Positions 14,429 through 22,312 of a DNA stretch of 22,312 bases are shown here, in pieces. The notes under the pieces were generated by a model that saw nothing but the letters and a program-made list of their open reading frames with translations, did no database searches and had not been told where the DNA came from. Positions within the stretch are counted from its first letter, which is position 1, and each line of letters opens with the position of its first letter. Source of the stretch: JALSKU01 sp964556545. Its GTDB lineage: Bacteria > Campylobacterota > Campylobacteria > Campylobacterales > JALSKU01. The translations under genes and the position numbers were made by a program. Location of the stretch: the NCBI GenBank assembly GCA_964556545.1, contig CAZKWE010000023.1, positions 1-22,312 of the forward strand, given 5' to 3'.

Positions 14429-14478
14429 GATTTTTATTTTTATTTGTGTTTTTTGAAACATGATTATTTCATAGATTC

Positions 14479-14487
14479 ATTATATCA
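14479..14487 (-). promoter_or_regulatory. Extended -10 promoter of pflA
   Basis: The minus strand reads TGATATAAT, a perfect extended -10. Transcription would start near 14472, giving a leader of about 130 nt that is nearly the whole shared element. Confidence 0.6.
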
Positions 14488-14515
14488 TTACCTATGGAAA
14501 AAATCCATAGGTAAT
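14487..14515 (-). terminator. 29-nt hairpin at the end of the nuo operon, overlapping the pflA promoter
   Basis: Perfect 12-bp arms ATTACCTATGGA / TCCATAGGTAAT around a 5-nt loop (TTTTT on the minus strand). It lies 2 nt beyond the nuoN stop, so it may end nuo transcripts, but no U-tract follows. It also covers the -12 to -40 region of the pflA promoter, so an operator role is possible. Confidence 0.45.
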
Positions 14516-14517
14516 AT

Positions 14518-16005
14518 CTAAAATCCGCTGGCAACTACATAAGAGCTTATCATTTCAAGAAATGGCTCTATGGTAAAAATGGCAAGAATGGTAACTGCTG
14601 CGGAAAATCCTACTATTGTTTTAAGTGCTGTAGATGCATTTTTCATATAAGCTACATTGGCTTTGGGGTCAGGTTCTTTTAAAAACATAAATACTACCAG
14701 TTTTAGATAGTAGTATGCTGCTATAGCACTGTTTAAAACCATCAAAATAGCAAGAAAAGTATTTCCGCTGTTTATGATAGCACCCAAAAGATAAAGTTTT
14801 CCCCAAAATAAAGCAAATGGAGGAACACCTGCGAGAGAAAGCATAAATATAGCCATGATGGTTGCTGCAACAGGTTTTATGGTAACCATTCCGGCAAACT
14901 TTTGGTATGGATGATCATATTTTGCACTAAATTCACTTCTTTTGTACCTGCTTATCCAAAGCATTGCAAAAGCCCCGAGGTTTGTAAAAGTAAACATAAT
15001 CCAGTATAAAAAAAGTGCATTATGAGAAGCTGTGGTATTTACGAGTACTGCAGTCATAACAAAACCGGCATGACTTATAGAGCTATATGCGAGCATTCTT
15101 TTTACGCTATCTTGTACCAGAGCCATAATATTGGAAAAAGTCATTGTTATTATGATGATGACATATAATACATTATATACCCACTCATTTCCTGCAGTTA
15201 TAAATATATCAAAAAATCTTAAAGCCACTATAAGCCCTGCTATTTTTGGAACTATAGATATATATCCTGCAGTTGCCGCACTAGCTCCTTCATAAACATC
15301 CGGAACCCATGTATGAAACGGTATAAAAGAGAGTTTAAATCCAAGTGCGGCAAACATAAAAGCTACTGCACCAAGAAGTCCGAGCTGACTCGCAAATGAA
15401 TCCAAGGCTATAACTTTTGCAATTTTGTGAAGCTCTATGCTTCCTGTAACACCGTAAATGAGCATAGCTGAAAATACAAAAAATCCGGCTGCAAGTGCAC
15501 CCATGGTAAAATACTTAATAGCTGCTTCAAAAGATTTTTCAAGATTGTGCAGTGCAATTATGGTGTATAAAGACAAGCTGGCAGTTTCAAGTCCGATGAA
15601 TATTAACATTAAGTTGTCAGTTGCAACCATAAATTGAAAACCGGCAGTCATAAATAAAAATAATGCAAAAAATTCCGGATGTGAATATTCATGAAATCTT
15701 TTAGAAGTCAGAGATAAAGGAATAAACAGCATAGAAGCAACAAGTATGATAATTTGACCAAGTGTCGCAATGCCATCACTAAGAATCATATCAAACATTC
15801 CCCTGCTTGGACCGCTATATCCCAAAACTACTCCGAGGTCTATAACAAGAACCAATATGCTAAGCATTACATAAAGGCTTTTTGACAAATTTTTATTGAT
15901 CAAATCTATACAAAGTATCCCCAGCCCTCCAAGTATAACTATAATCATAGGCATAAGCGTACTTATATGAAGTGATGACAGGCTTATTGTTATTGTATGT
16001 AACAT
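14518..16005 (-). CDS. nuoN: NADH-quinone oxidoreductase-type subunit NuoN
   Basis: A 495-residue antiporter-like membrane subunit of complex I, last of the nuo operon. It has about 14 hydrophobic segments. The conserved proton-channel region reads FHTWVPDVYEGASAATAGYI with a Lys (VPKIAG) shortly after, and SSISHAGF follows. The start ATG overlaps the nuoM stop by one base (TAATG), with AAGGAGG upstream. In the complex NuoN lies between NuoK and NuoM and forms one of the proton-translocating modules. The gene is followed by a 12-bp hairpin and then the pflA promoter. Confidence 0.96.
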   Translation of the reverse strand: MLHTITISLSSLHISTLMPMIIVILGGLGILCIDLINKNLSKSLYVMLSILVLVIDLGVVLGYSGPSRGMFDMILSDGIATLGQIIILVASMLFIPLSLTSKRFHEYSHPEFFALFLFMTAGFQFMVATDNLMLIFIGLETASLSLYTIIALHNLEKSFEAAIKYFTMGALAAGFFVFSAMLIYGVTGSIELHKIAKVIALDSFASQLGLLGAVAFMFAALGFKLSFIPFHTWVPDVYEGASAATAGYISIVPKIAGLIVALRFFDIFITAGNEWVYNVLYVIIIITMTFSNIMALVQDSVKRMLAYSSISHAGFVMTAVLVNTTASHNALFLYWIMFTFTNLGAFAMLWISRYKRSEFSAKYDHPYQKFAGMVTIKPVAATIMAIFMLSLAGVPPFALFWGKLYLLGAIINSGNTFLAILMVLNSAIAAYYYLKLVVFMFLKEPDPKANVAYMKNASTALKTIVGFSAAVTILAIFTIEPFLEMISSYVVASGF

Positions 16006-17531
16006 TATTTTGCCTCCTTAGCTTTTTTGACTACAAGAAGTCTCTCTTTGGCTTCAGGAGTCTGTGCTTTTAGTTGCATTAAGTTTAGCATCTTTTTTAC
16101 ACTGCTATCAATGGGAGTAAGTATCGGTTTGGGGTAAACACCAAGCCAAATAACAACCAATACCAATGGAACAAGTGCCATTAATTCCTTTTTGTTTAAA
16201 TCTTTTAATTTTTCATTTTCTTTACTTTTTGATTTGCCAAAAAATGATTCTCTAAAGAGATTTAGCATATATATGGCCCCAAGAATAATACCTGTTCCCC
16301 CAAGGGCAGTCATAACAGGTGAAACTTTATAAAAACCGACAAGCGATAAAAATTCTCCTACAAAACCCATAGTAAGAGGAAGTCCTACCGACGACATTAA
16401 AATAATACCAAATATAGTAGCATATTTTGGCATTATTGAAGCCAAGCCTCCAAATTCACTCATAAGTTTTGTATGTCTCCTGTCATATATAACTCCAACC
16501 AACATAAACAGTGCCCCGCTTACTATACCGTGGCTTAACATAAAAAATACCGAACCTGTTATACCCTCTGCATTCAGTGCAAAAGTACCTAAAACTATAA
16601 CGCCCATATGCGAAATGGAACTGTATGCTATAACCTGTTTCATATCTTTTTGTGCAAAAGCCACCATTGCGGTATAAATGATCATTATAATTGCTAAAGT
16701 GGCAATAAACGGTGTAAAATAAACTGAAGCATCCGGAAACAACGGTAATGAAAATCTAACAAAACCGTATGTACCCATTTTTAACAGTACCGCAGCCAAA
16801 ATAATCGAACCGATTGTCGGGGCTTGCCCGTGGGCATAAGGAAGCCATGTGTGAAATGGAAACATAGGAACTTTAATGGCAAAACCTATAAAAAATGCTA
16901 TAAAGAGTATGATTTGCAAATTGACAGGTATAACTAAAAGTTGCCAGTCGGTTATGGAAAATGTCCAAATGCCCGTAACACTGTGGAAATAGTTTGCCAG
17001 GTACAATATGCCTATAAGCATTATAAGTGAACCGGCAAATGTATATAAGAAAAACTTTACTGCGGCATATACTCTAAGTTTACCTCCCCATGCTCCTATA
17101 ATATAAAGCATCGGCACAAGGGATAATTCCCAAAAAAGATAAAATACTATAACATCAAGTGCACTGAAAACTCCAACCATTGTCATTTCCAAAACCAAAA
17201 TGGTTATAACCAAATTTTTGATATCTTTTTCAATATTAAGTGCTATCAGAGATATCATTGTCATAAAAGTACTAAGTATAATTAGAAATAAAGATATTCC
17301 GTCTATTCCGATATGATAGTTTATGCCATATGCACTAATAAGCGGAAAGTACTCAACAAACTGGAAGTTATTGCCGGCCGGATTATAGTTAAACCACAAA
17401 GCAAGAGAGAGTAAAAATTCAACAGTTGCTATGGATATACCGTAAGCTTTTATGCTATCCTTACTTACAATAAAACCCAAAACCCCTGCAAATAGAGGAA
17501 AAAATATAATTAATGATAATAAATGATCCAT
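16005..17531 (-). CDS. nuoM: NADH-quinone oxidoreductase-type subunit NuoM
   Basis: A 508-residue antiporter-like proton-pumping subunit of complex I, with about 14 membrane helices. Signatures include the discontinuous-helix region FHTWLPYAHGQAPTIGSII with LLKMGTYGF, and SSISHMGV. The loop-side Glu expected near residue 140 is present in FYLFWELSLVPM. I chose ATG 17531 instead of the TTG at 17534 because AAAGGAG (17538-17544) stands 6 nt before the ATG. That ribosome site overlaps the nuoL stop codon, so translation is coupled. The C-terminus is a charged tail (KERLLVVKKAKEAK). Confidence 0.96.
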   Translation of the reverse strand: MDHLLSLIIFFPLFAGVLGFIVSKDSIKAYGISIATVEFLLSLALWFNYNPAGNNFQFVEYFPLISAYGINYHIGIDGISLFLIILSTFMTMISLIALNIEKDIKNLVITILVLEMTMVGVFSALDVIVFYLFWELSLVPMLYIIGAWGGKLRVYAAVKFFLYTFAGSLIMLIGILYLANYFHSVTGIWTFSITDWQLLVIPVNLQIILFIAFFIGFAIKVPMFPFHTWLPYAHGQAPTIGSIILAAVLLKMGTYGFVRFSLPLFPDASVYFTPFIATLAIIMIIYTAMVAFAQKDMKQVIAYSSISHMGVIVLGTFALNAEGITGSVFFMLSHGIVSGALFMLVGVIYDRRHTKLMSEFGGLASIMPKYATIFGIILMSSVGLPLTMGFVGEFLSLVGFYKVSPVMTALGGTGIILGAIYMLNLFRESFFGKSKSKENEKLKDLNKKELMALVPLVLVVIWLGVYPKPILTPIDSSVKKMLNLMQLKAQTPEAKERLLVVKKAKEAK

Positions 17532-17542
17532 CAACCGCTCCT

Positions 17543-19402
17543 TTACTTAGCCGGATAAAATATAACTGCCAAAAGCAACAATACCAATAAACCAAAGACC
17601 ATCAGTCTTAGCATATTGGATAAATTACCGCTTTGCATAACTCTTGCTTTATCACCACTTTTATAAAGCACTTTGGCAATAGCATCAACTGTCATATCAA
17701 CTATCGCAACATCAATCTTTTGCCATAAAAATGCAGATATTGCAATATATGGTTTTACTATACACTTATCATAAAAGGCAGGTATATAGTATTGGTTTGC
17801 CAAAAGTTTGTATACGGGATACTTTTCAACTTCTTTGCTAAAACCGCCCGTGGTGTATTTGTAAACTGCATATAAAATACCACTAATAGCAATACCTAAA
17901 GTTATAACCATAAGTATATAGCTCATAAAATGAGGTTCTATTTCAGGTTCAAATTTTGGCAGAAGATCAGTAACAAATTCATAAAATCCATGTTCGCTAA
18001 ATCCTCCAAAAGTTGCAAAAAGTGCAAGCGGAGCCATTGCCCAAAGCATTAAAGCTCCAGCTTCATGAGGATGAAAACCGTATCTTTTGTATCTCTCTTC
18101 TCCAAAAAAGACCAGCATAACCAGTCTAAAACTATAAAATGCTGTCATGCCCGCACCTATCCATAGCATTGCCCAAAGGATATAAGCATGTTCGCTGAAA
18201 GCAACTTCTAAAATTTTATCTTTACTGAAAAATCCTGCAAACGGATAAATTCCTGAAAGTGCAAGTGAGGCAATAGTCATAATAACCATAGTCCATTTCA
18301 TTTTGTCACCCAGACCGCCCATCTTTTTGATATTAAGCTCGTCATCCATGGCATGCATTACATTTCCTGCTCCCAAAAATAGAACTGATTTAAAAAATGC
18401 ATGAGTCATTAAGTGAAAAAGTGCTACCCAGTATGCACCAAGACCGCCCGCAACAAACATATATCCAAGCTGAGACAAAGTCGAATAAGCAATTATCTTT
18501 TTAAGGTCATTATGCACCAAAGCCATAGAAGCTGCAAATACTGCAACAAAAGCACCAAGACTTGCTATAAAAAGCCCAACTTCCGGAATTAAAGAAAATA
18601 CTTGATTTGCCCTTATGACTAAAAATACACCTGCTGTTACCATTGTAGCGGCATGTATCAAAGCTGAAACAGGAGTTGGACCCTCCATTGCATCAGCCAA
18701 CCAAGTGTGAAATGGAAATTGAGCTGATTTGCCCATAGCACCTATAAATAAAAATATACCGACAAGAGTTAAAGTGCCAATGCTTAGCGAACTTGCTTTT
18801 GCAAATACTACATCATACTCCAAACTTCCGAAATTCCAGTAAATTAAAAAGATACCAATTAGCATGCCAAGGTCTGCTACCCTATTCATTATAAAAGCTT
18901 CATTTGCCGCCCATGAAGCACTATCTTTATGGTACCAAAAGCCTATTAGAAGCCATGAACAAAGGCCAACCCCTTCCCATCCGATAAAAAGTCCTAAAAA
19001 GTTATCGCTCATTACGAGAATCAGCATTGAAAAAACAAAAAGTGAAAGATAGATAAAAAATCTATTGAATGATTTATCATGATCCATATACCCTATGGAA
19101 TAAATATGTATCATAGCCGATACAAATGTAACGGTAACCATCATGATAACCGAAACTTGATCTGCAACAAAGCCAAACGGCACATTAAGACCACCGGCAC
19201 TAATCCAATCCATAAGTTTTACATGATATGTATGTTCGGCATCTATATTCATCAAAAGATATATGGCACTAAAAGCAGATACCAAAAGCATAAAAGAGGC
19301 AAATATGCCGGTTATGAGTTTTTTTTCTTTGTCTCCAAAAAGTGCTGCAAACAGTGAGCCAATCAGAGGAGCAAACAGTGTTATATAAATATACTTTTCC
19401 AT
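17543..19402 (-). CDS. nuoL: NADH-quinone oxidoreductase-type subunit NuoL
   Basis: A 619-residue antiporter-like subunit, the distal proton pump of complex I. The conserved core reads FHTWLADAMEGPTPVSALIHAATMVTAGVFL, followed by YSTLSQLGYMF and LMTHAFFKSVLFLGAG. The Glu of helix 5 is in GWEGVGLCSWLLIGFW. The C-terminal part (from about residue 500) contains the amphipathic lateral helix region and a final membrane helix (LMVFGLLVLLLLAVIFY) that in known structures braces NuoM and NuoN. It starts 2 nt after the nuoK stop. Length and motifs are normal. Confidence 0.97.
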   Translation of the reverse strand: MEKYIYITLFAPLIGSLFAALFGDKEKKLITGIFASFMLLVSAFSAIYLLMNIDAEHTYHVKLMDWISAGGLNVPFGFVADQVSVIMMVTVTFVSAMIHIYSIGYMDHDKSFNRFFIYLSLFVFSMLILVMSDNFLGLFIGWEGVGLCSWLLIGFWYHKDSASWAANEAFIMNRVADLGMLIGIFLIYWNFGSLEYDVVFAKASSLSIGTLTLVGIFLFIGAMGKSAQFPFHTWLADAMEGPTPVSALIHAATMVTAGVFLVIRANQVFSLIPEVGLFIASLGAFVAVFAASMALVHNDLKKIIAYSTLSQLGYMFVAGGLGAYWVALFHLMTHAFFKSVLFLGAGNVMHAMDDELNIKKMGGLGDKMKWTMVIMTIASLALSGIYPFAGFFSKDKILEVAFSEHAYILWAMLWIGAGMTAFYSFRLVMLVFFGEERYKRYGFHPHEAGALMLWAMAPLALFATFGGFSEHGFYEFVTDLLPKFEPEIEPHFMSYILMVITLGIAISGILYAVYKYTTGGFSKEVEKYPVYKLLANQYYIPAFYDKCIVKPYIAISAFLWQKIDVAIVDMTVDAIAKVLYKSGDKARVMQSGNLSNMLRLMVFGLLVLLLLAVIFYPAK

Positions 19403-19404
19403 AT

Positions 19405-19707
19405 CTATCCCTTCATACTTTGCATACTATCAAGATCAATAGTCGATTTTCTTTTATACCAAAGAACCAGCAGTCCAAGACCGACTGCAACTTCGCTGGC
19501 GGCTACGGCAATAATAAAAAATGCAAACATTTGACCGGTCATATCGTGAAATTCTCTTGAAATAGCAGCAAAACCAATATTTACCGCATTTAAAAGGATT
19601 TCAGTAGAGAAAAAAAGCATCAAAAGATTTTTTCTTCTTACAATTCCTACTAATCCTATTGCAAAAAGTATGGAACTAACTACTAAATAGTGTGTTAAGG
19701 TTATCAT
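19405..19707 (-). CDS. nuoK: NADH-quinone oxidoreductase-type subunit NuoK
   Basis: A 100-residue, three-helix membrane subunit of complex I, homologous to MrpC. The two membrane glutamates needed for proton transfer are present: E36 in FFSTEILLN and E72 in AASEVAVGLGLLV. Its ATG overlaps the nuoJ stop (ATGA, 19704-19707), with GGTGG upstream. The length matches the family exactly. Confidence 0.97.
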   Translation of the reverse strand: MITLTHYLVVSSILFAIGLVGIVRRKNLLMLFFSTEILLNAVNIGFAAISREFHDMTGQMFAFFIIAVAASEVAVGLGLLVLWYKRKSTIDLDSMQSMKG

Positions 19708-20270
19708 TTTGCCACCCCCTCTTCAAATTCACTTTTTGCTTCATAATCATTTTTTAAACTCAAACTTATATCCATTTTTTTACTGACAAGTACGATTCCG
19801 GCTACCATTGCAACCAAAAGCATTACCGCAGTCAATTCAAACGGAACAAGATATTTGGTGAATAAAATATAGCCAACCATCTTGGAGTTTCCAACTCCTT
19901 CTATCATTGGTGTTGATATTATGATATTTTTGGAAATGATAGGTGAAGATACAATTACAACAAGCAACACGGCTATGGCTACGGAAAAAGAGTAAATCAT
20001 TCTTTTTGCTTTTATTTTTTCCTTTACATCTTTTGCCGTATCTATAAAAATCATACCAAAAGCATATACTGCCATTACGGCTCCGCTATATACTATGATT
20101 TGCACTACCCCTAAAAAGTCAGCATCAAGCAAAAAGAAAAAACCGGATATAAAAATCATACCTCCTGCTAATGCCGTCATGGAGTAAAGGGCATTTTTAC
20201 TAAATACTACTATACTAAACAGCGTAATCGTTAAAAACGAAAACAGATAAAATGCTATTATTTCATACAT
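19704..20270 (-). CDS. nuoJ: NADH-quinone oxidoreductase-type subunit NuoJ
   Basis: A 188-residue membrane subunit with five hydrophobic segments. The conserved third-helix region reads VVQIIVYSGAVMAVYAFGMIF, where the pi-bulge helix that couples quinone chemistry to the pump arm lies in known structures. The segment LVPFELTAVMLLVAMVAGIVLV is the family's fifth helix. The start ATG has AAGGAT upstream, and the stop overlaps nuoK by 4 nt. The tail is acidic (KSEFEEGVAK). Confidence 0.95.
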   Translation of the reverse strand: MYEIIAFYLFSFLTITLFSIVVFSKNALYSMTALAGGMIFISGFFFLLDADFLGVVQIIVYSGAVMAVYAFGMIFIDTAKDVKEKIKAKRMIYSFSVAIAVLLVVIVSSPIISKNIIISTPMIEGVGNSKMVGYILFTKYLVPFELTAVMLLVAMVAGIVLVSKKMDISLSLKNDYEAKSEFEEGVAK

Positions 20271-20279
20271 ATTGCATCC

Positions 20280-20891
20280 TTAATAAGCCAATGGTGTTTT
20301 TTTGATAAATTTATCAGCATCTTTTCTTGGTGCACCAAATCCCGGAAACTCTTTTTGTTTTCCGGCTTTAAATATTTCTAACGGGGTCAATAAATCCTCC
20401 TTTTGTGCAAATTCCGCTCTTTGCTCGCTTGCTACTTCATAATTTTGACCGTGAACAATAGCAAGTTCCGGACAAACTTCAGCACAATATCCACAATAAA
20501 TACATCTTCCAAAATTAATCGTATAGTCAAGAACTTCTTTTCTACTGTTTTCATCAATTTTGGTGTCTATCCTGATGCAGTTTGCTATACATATCTTTTC
20601 GCAAAGCCCGCATCCTATGCATCTGTTTTCTCCACTTTCAAGCAGTCTTTGCAGTCTGTGAATTGCTCTGTATCTTGGCGAAATAGGAAGTTTTTCCAAA
20701 GGGTATTTTACGGTATGGATATTAAACTTTATCATTTCTCTTAAAACTATCCATAATCCGACAAAAAGCTCTCCTTTGAAAGTTCTTCTGCAAACCTGTT
20801 TAAATTTATCCCACGGATCATGTGCGGGAACTTCAATATCTAAGTATTTATAGCCCTCTTTTATATTTCTGTCTTTAAATTCTTTTAACAT
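20280..20891 (-). CDS. nuoI: NADH-quinone oxidoreductase-type subunit NuoI, two [4Fe-4S] clusters
   Basis: A 203-residue ferredoxin-like subunit of the complex I peripheral arm, holding clusters N6a and N6b. Two motifs are visible: CIGCGLCEKICIANC and CIYCGYCAEVCPELA. I chose ATG 20891 (MLKEFKDRN) because a strong GAGGAGG (20896-20902) lies 4 nt before it; an earlier in-frame start at 20915 would fall inside the end of nuoH. The N-terminal region of about 80 residues before the first cluster is longer than the minimum for the family. The ribosome site overlaps the nuoH stop codon. Confidence 0.95.
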   Translation of the reverse strand: MLKEFKDRNIKEGYKYLDIEVPAHDPWDKFKQVCRRTFKGELFVGLWIVLREMIKFNIHTVKYPLEKLPISPRYRAIHRLQRLLESGENRCIGCGLCEKICIANCIRIDTKIDENSRKEVLDYTINFGRCIYCGYCAEVCPELAIVHGQNYEVASEQRAEFAQKEDLLTPLEIFKAGKQKEFPGFGAPRKDADKFIKKTPLAY

Positions 20892-20901
20892 AAATCCTCC
20901 T

Positions 20902-21894
20902 CTATACCAGTACAAAACCGGTTATAAGTATATTTAACAAGGCTATTGGCATAAGAACTTTCCAACAAAACCACATTAATTGATCAGGTCTGACATGAGG
21001 CCAAGCCGCTCTTACCCATAAAAATGCAAATATGAAAAATGATATCTTAAGCAAAATTGCAATAGCACCCGGTATGAAGCCCCATGGATTAAAGCCTCCT
21101 AAAAATAAAATAGAAACTAAAAATGATATGGTAAACATATTGGCATATTCACCTATGAAAAACAAACCCCATCTCATACCGCTGTATTCTGTTGCATAGC
21201 CTGAAACAATCTCAGCTTCATGTTCCATAAGATCAAACGGGGTTCTGTTTGTTTCTGCATATCCACTGATTAAAAATAAAATAAACGCAATCGGCTGTTT
21301 CCAAATAAGCCAGTCGGTAAAACCGCCTGCTTGATAATTGTTTATATCTATAAGTGAAAGTGAGCCTACAAGCATTAAAGGGGCAAGTGCCGAAAGTCCT
21401 GTAACTACTTCAAATGAGAGAAGTTGTATAACAGTTCTTGCTGCTCCTAAGAGACCCCATTTGTTGGATGAACTCATACCTGCAAGAAGCGGTCCGTACA
21501 TTCCGACACCCATAACACCTATGATAAATAAAATGCCAACATCAATATCTGATACTATAGGATGTACCGTATAGCCAAATATGGTAAATTCAGGCAAGAT
21601 AGGAAGTGCCGAAAGTGCTGTAAAAGCCGCAGTTGCCGAAATAACCGGAGCTATGATAAATATTGGTCTTACTACATTTTGTGGAATTATATCCTCTTTT
21701 GTAAAAAGTTTTATACCGTCAGCTATAATTTGTAAAACACCATACGGTCCTACATGTGTCGGACCGAGCCTTCTTTGCATAAAGGCAAGAATTTTTCTTT
21801 CTACATAAGTGGTAAAACCCGCACCTGCTGAGAAAATTGTTAAAATAACAATAATCTTAACAAGAGTTTCAATAATATATCCTGTATCGCTCAT
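20902..21894 (-). CDS. nuoH: NADH-quinone oxidoreductase-type subunit NuoH
   Basis: A 330-residue membrane subunit that joins the pump arm to the peripheral arm and forms part of the quinone-access chamber. Signatures are YVERKILAFMQRRLGPTHVGP (early loop), NRTPFDLMEHEAEIVSGYAT, and RWGLFFIGEYANM. The acidic residues of the so-called E-channel are retained in these motifs. The start ATG 21894 has an AAAAGGTG ribosome site that overlaps the end of nuoG. About eight membrane helices are visible. Confidence 0.97.
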   Translation of the reverse strand: MSDTGYIIETLVKIIVILTIFSAGAGFTTYVERKILAFMQRRLGPTHVGPYGVLQIIADGIKLFTKEDIIPQNVVRPIFIIAPVISATAAFTALSALPILPEFTIFGYTVHPIVSDIDVGILFIIGVMGVGMYGPLLAGMSSSNKWGLLGAARTVIQLLSFEVVTGLSALAPLMLVGSLSLIDINNYQAGGFTDWLIWKQPIAFILFLISGYAETNRTPFDLMEHEAEIVSGYATEYSGMRWGLFFIGEYANMFTISFLVSILFLGGFNPWGFIPGAIAILLKISFFIFAFLWVRAAWPHVRPDQLMWFCWKVLMPIALLNILITGFVLV

Positions 21895-21897
21895 CTC

Positions 21898-22312
21898 TTA
21901 CACCTTTTTAAGATTAACTTTTGCATATCTGTATCCATTTTTGAAAATTCCACTAACATCCAATTTTTCATCAAATGTCGGAAGATATGGAATATCGCCT
22001 GTTATTTTGTTATCCAATTGGACTTTTGTTGTGATGCTAATATTTTCATTTGAAATTTCAACAATATCATTTTCATTTAAATTGTATTTATCCATAAAAT
22101 CTTTGGATGCAAATAAAGCCCCATCTCTTTTTAACTGTTTTGCTTTATTGGTAAATTTGCTAAATTGCAAAACCGGCTCACACCTGTAAACCACAATCCC
22201 GTCAAAACTTTCTATTTCTTCAAGCTCTTCAGGAATTCTAAGTTTTGTTCTTCTTGATTTGTTTTCAAGCAGATAACCTCTGTGTTCATTTCCCGCATTA
22301 TCAAAATAATTT
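21898..22312 (-). CDS. nuoG: NuoG-type subunit, C-terminal part (truncated by window edge)
   Basis: Only the last 137 residues are inside the window and the frame is open to position 22312. The visible part (beginning NYFDNAGNEHRGYLLEN, then RRTKLRIPEELEE) corresponds to the end of the molybdopterin-enzyme-like domain of NuoG, including a small beta-barrel region (NENDIVEISNENISITTKV). The stop codon is 3 nt before the nuoH start. The identification rests mostly on its place directly before nuoH and on resemblance to NuoG C-termini, so it is a little less certain than its neighbours. The Fe-S motifs lie outside the window. Confidence 0.82.
   Translation of the reverse strand, partial: NYFDNAGNEHRGYLLENKSRRTKLRIPEELEEIESFDGIVVYRCEPVLQFSKFTNKAKQLKRDGALFASKDFMDKYNLNENDIVEISNENISITTKVQLDNKITGDIPYLPTFDEKLDVSGIFKNGYRYAKVNLKKV

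Larger units (their letters stand above)
14335..14465 (-). repeat. Shared 5' leader element, copy 2 (before pflA)
   Basis: The 131-nt inverted counterpart of 10831-11002. It begins close to the predicted pflA transcription start and runs through GTG AAA AAA. It lacks the 42-nt palindromic block. The region between the two copies holds exactly the two genes they precede, pldA and pflA. Confidence 0.85.

Noticed and set aside
19079..19560. Open frames on the + strand inside nuoL and nuoK
   Set aside because: They are antisense to well-conserved complex I genes, have low-complexity or improbable compositions and no ribosome sites.
21338..22189. Three + strand frames opposite nuoH and nuoG
   Set aside because: Shadows of conserved minus-strand genes; the last one only mirrors nuoH and nuoG codons.
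1..22312. CRISPR arrays, tRNA or rRNA genes, insertion sequences, prophage or toxin-antitoxin genes
   Set aside because: I looked for regular repeats, cloverleaf-type arms, transposases and integrases and found none.

Overview
The window comes from an AT-rich bacterial chromosome that is almost entirely coding. The gene content points to Campylobacterota (the former Epsilonproteobacteria), probably a free-living, sulfur- or hydrogen-metabolising lineage. The signs are a PflA-type flagellar motor protein, a CetB-like PAS protein paired with a transducer, a divergent MiaA, a UbiA-family prenyltransferase of the kind used with futalosine-pathway menaquinone, and a long nuo operon. I cannot name the genus from sequence alone. 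No tRNA, rRNA, CRISPR array or insertion sequence was seen, and no stretch over 300 bases lacks a gene.

Layout. (1) 29-3610, + strand: a tightly overlapping set for a Tat-exported PsrA/PhsA-like molybdopterin enzyme, its four-cluster ferredoxin subunit, a single-domain rhodanese, a small membrane protein and a 33-codon ORF, closed by a hairpin terminator. (2) miaA on the minus strand, divergent from a + operon (4562-7152) of a UbiA-type prenyltransferase, a conserved-looking unknown, a membrane-anchored coiled-coil/HTH protein and a divergent uracil-DNA glycosylase. (3) 7149-9030, minus strand: a PAS sensor followed by a chemotaxis transducer with a zinc-binding CZB domain. (4) moaA, divergent from them, then a lipoprotein cytochrome c. 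(5) Convergent pldA (outer-membrane phospholipase A) and pflA (flagellar motor). (6) 14518-22312, minus strand: nuoN-M-L-K-J-I-H and the 3' end of nuoG, continuing beyond the window.

Respiration is the main theme. The Nuo complex feeds the menaquinone pool, which the prenyltransferase helps build. The molybdoenzyme is a likely terminal reductase for a sulfur compound, and MoaA starts the synthesis of its cofactor. The PAS/CZB pair probably steers the cell according to redox state, and PflA is part of the motor it steers.

The most unusual structure is a leader sequence of about 130 nt that occurs twice in inverted orientation, once before pldA and once before pflA. The likeness runs from near each predicted transcription start to the first three codons. 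Both copies carry a hairpin abutting the Shine-Dalgarno sequence with a compensatory base-pair change. Both also keep open a short upstream frame that stops one base before the GTG start, and a 42-nt in-frame insertion holding a perfect 28-nt palindrome separates them. This looks like a mobile or duplicated 5' regulatory element.
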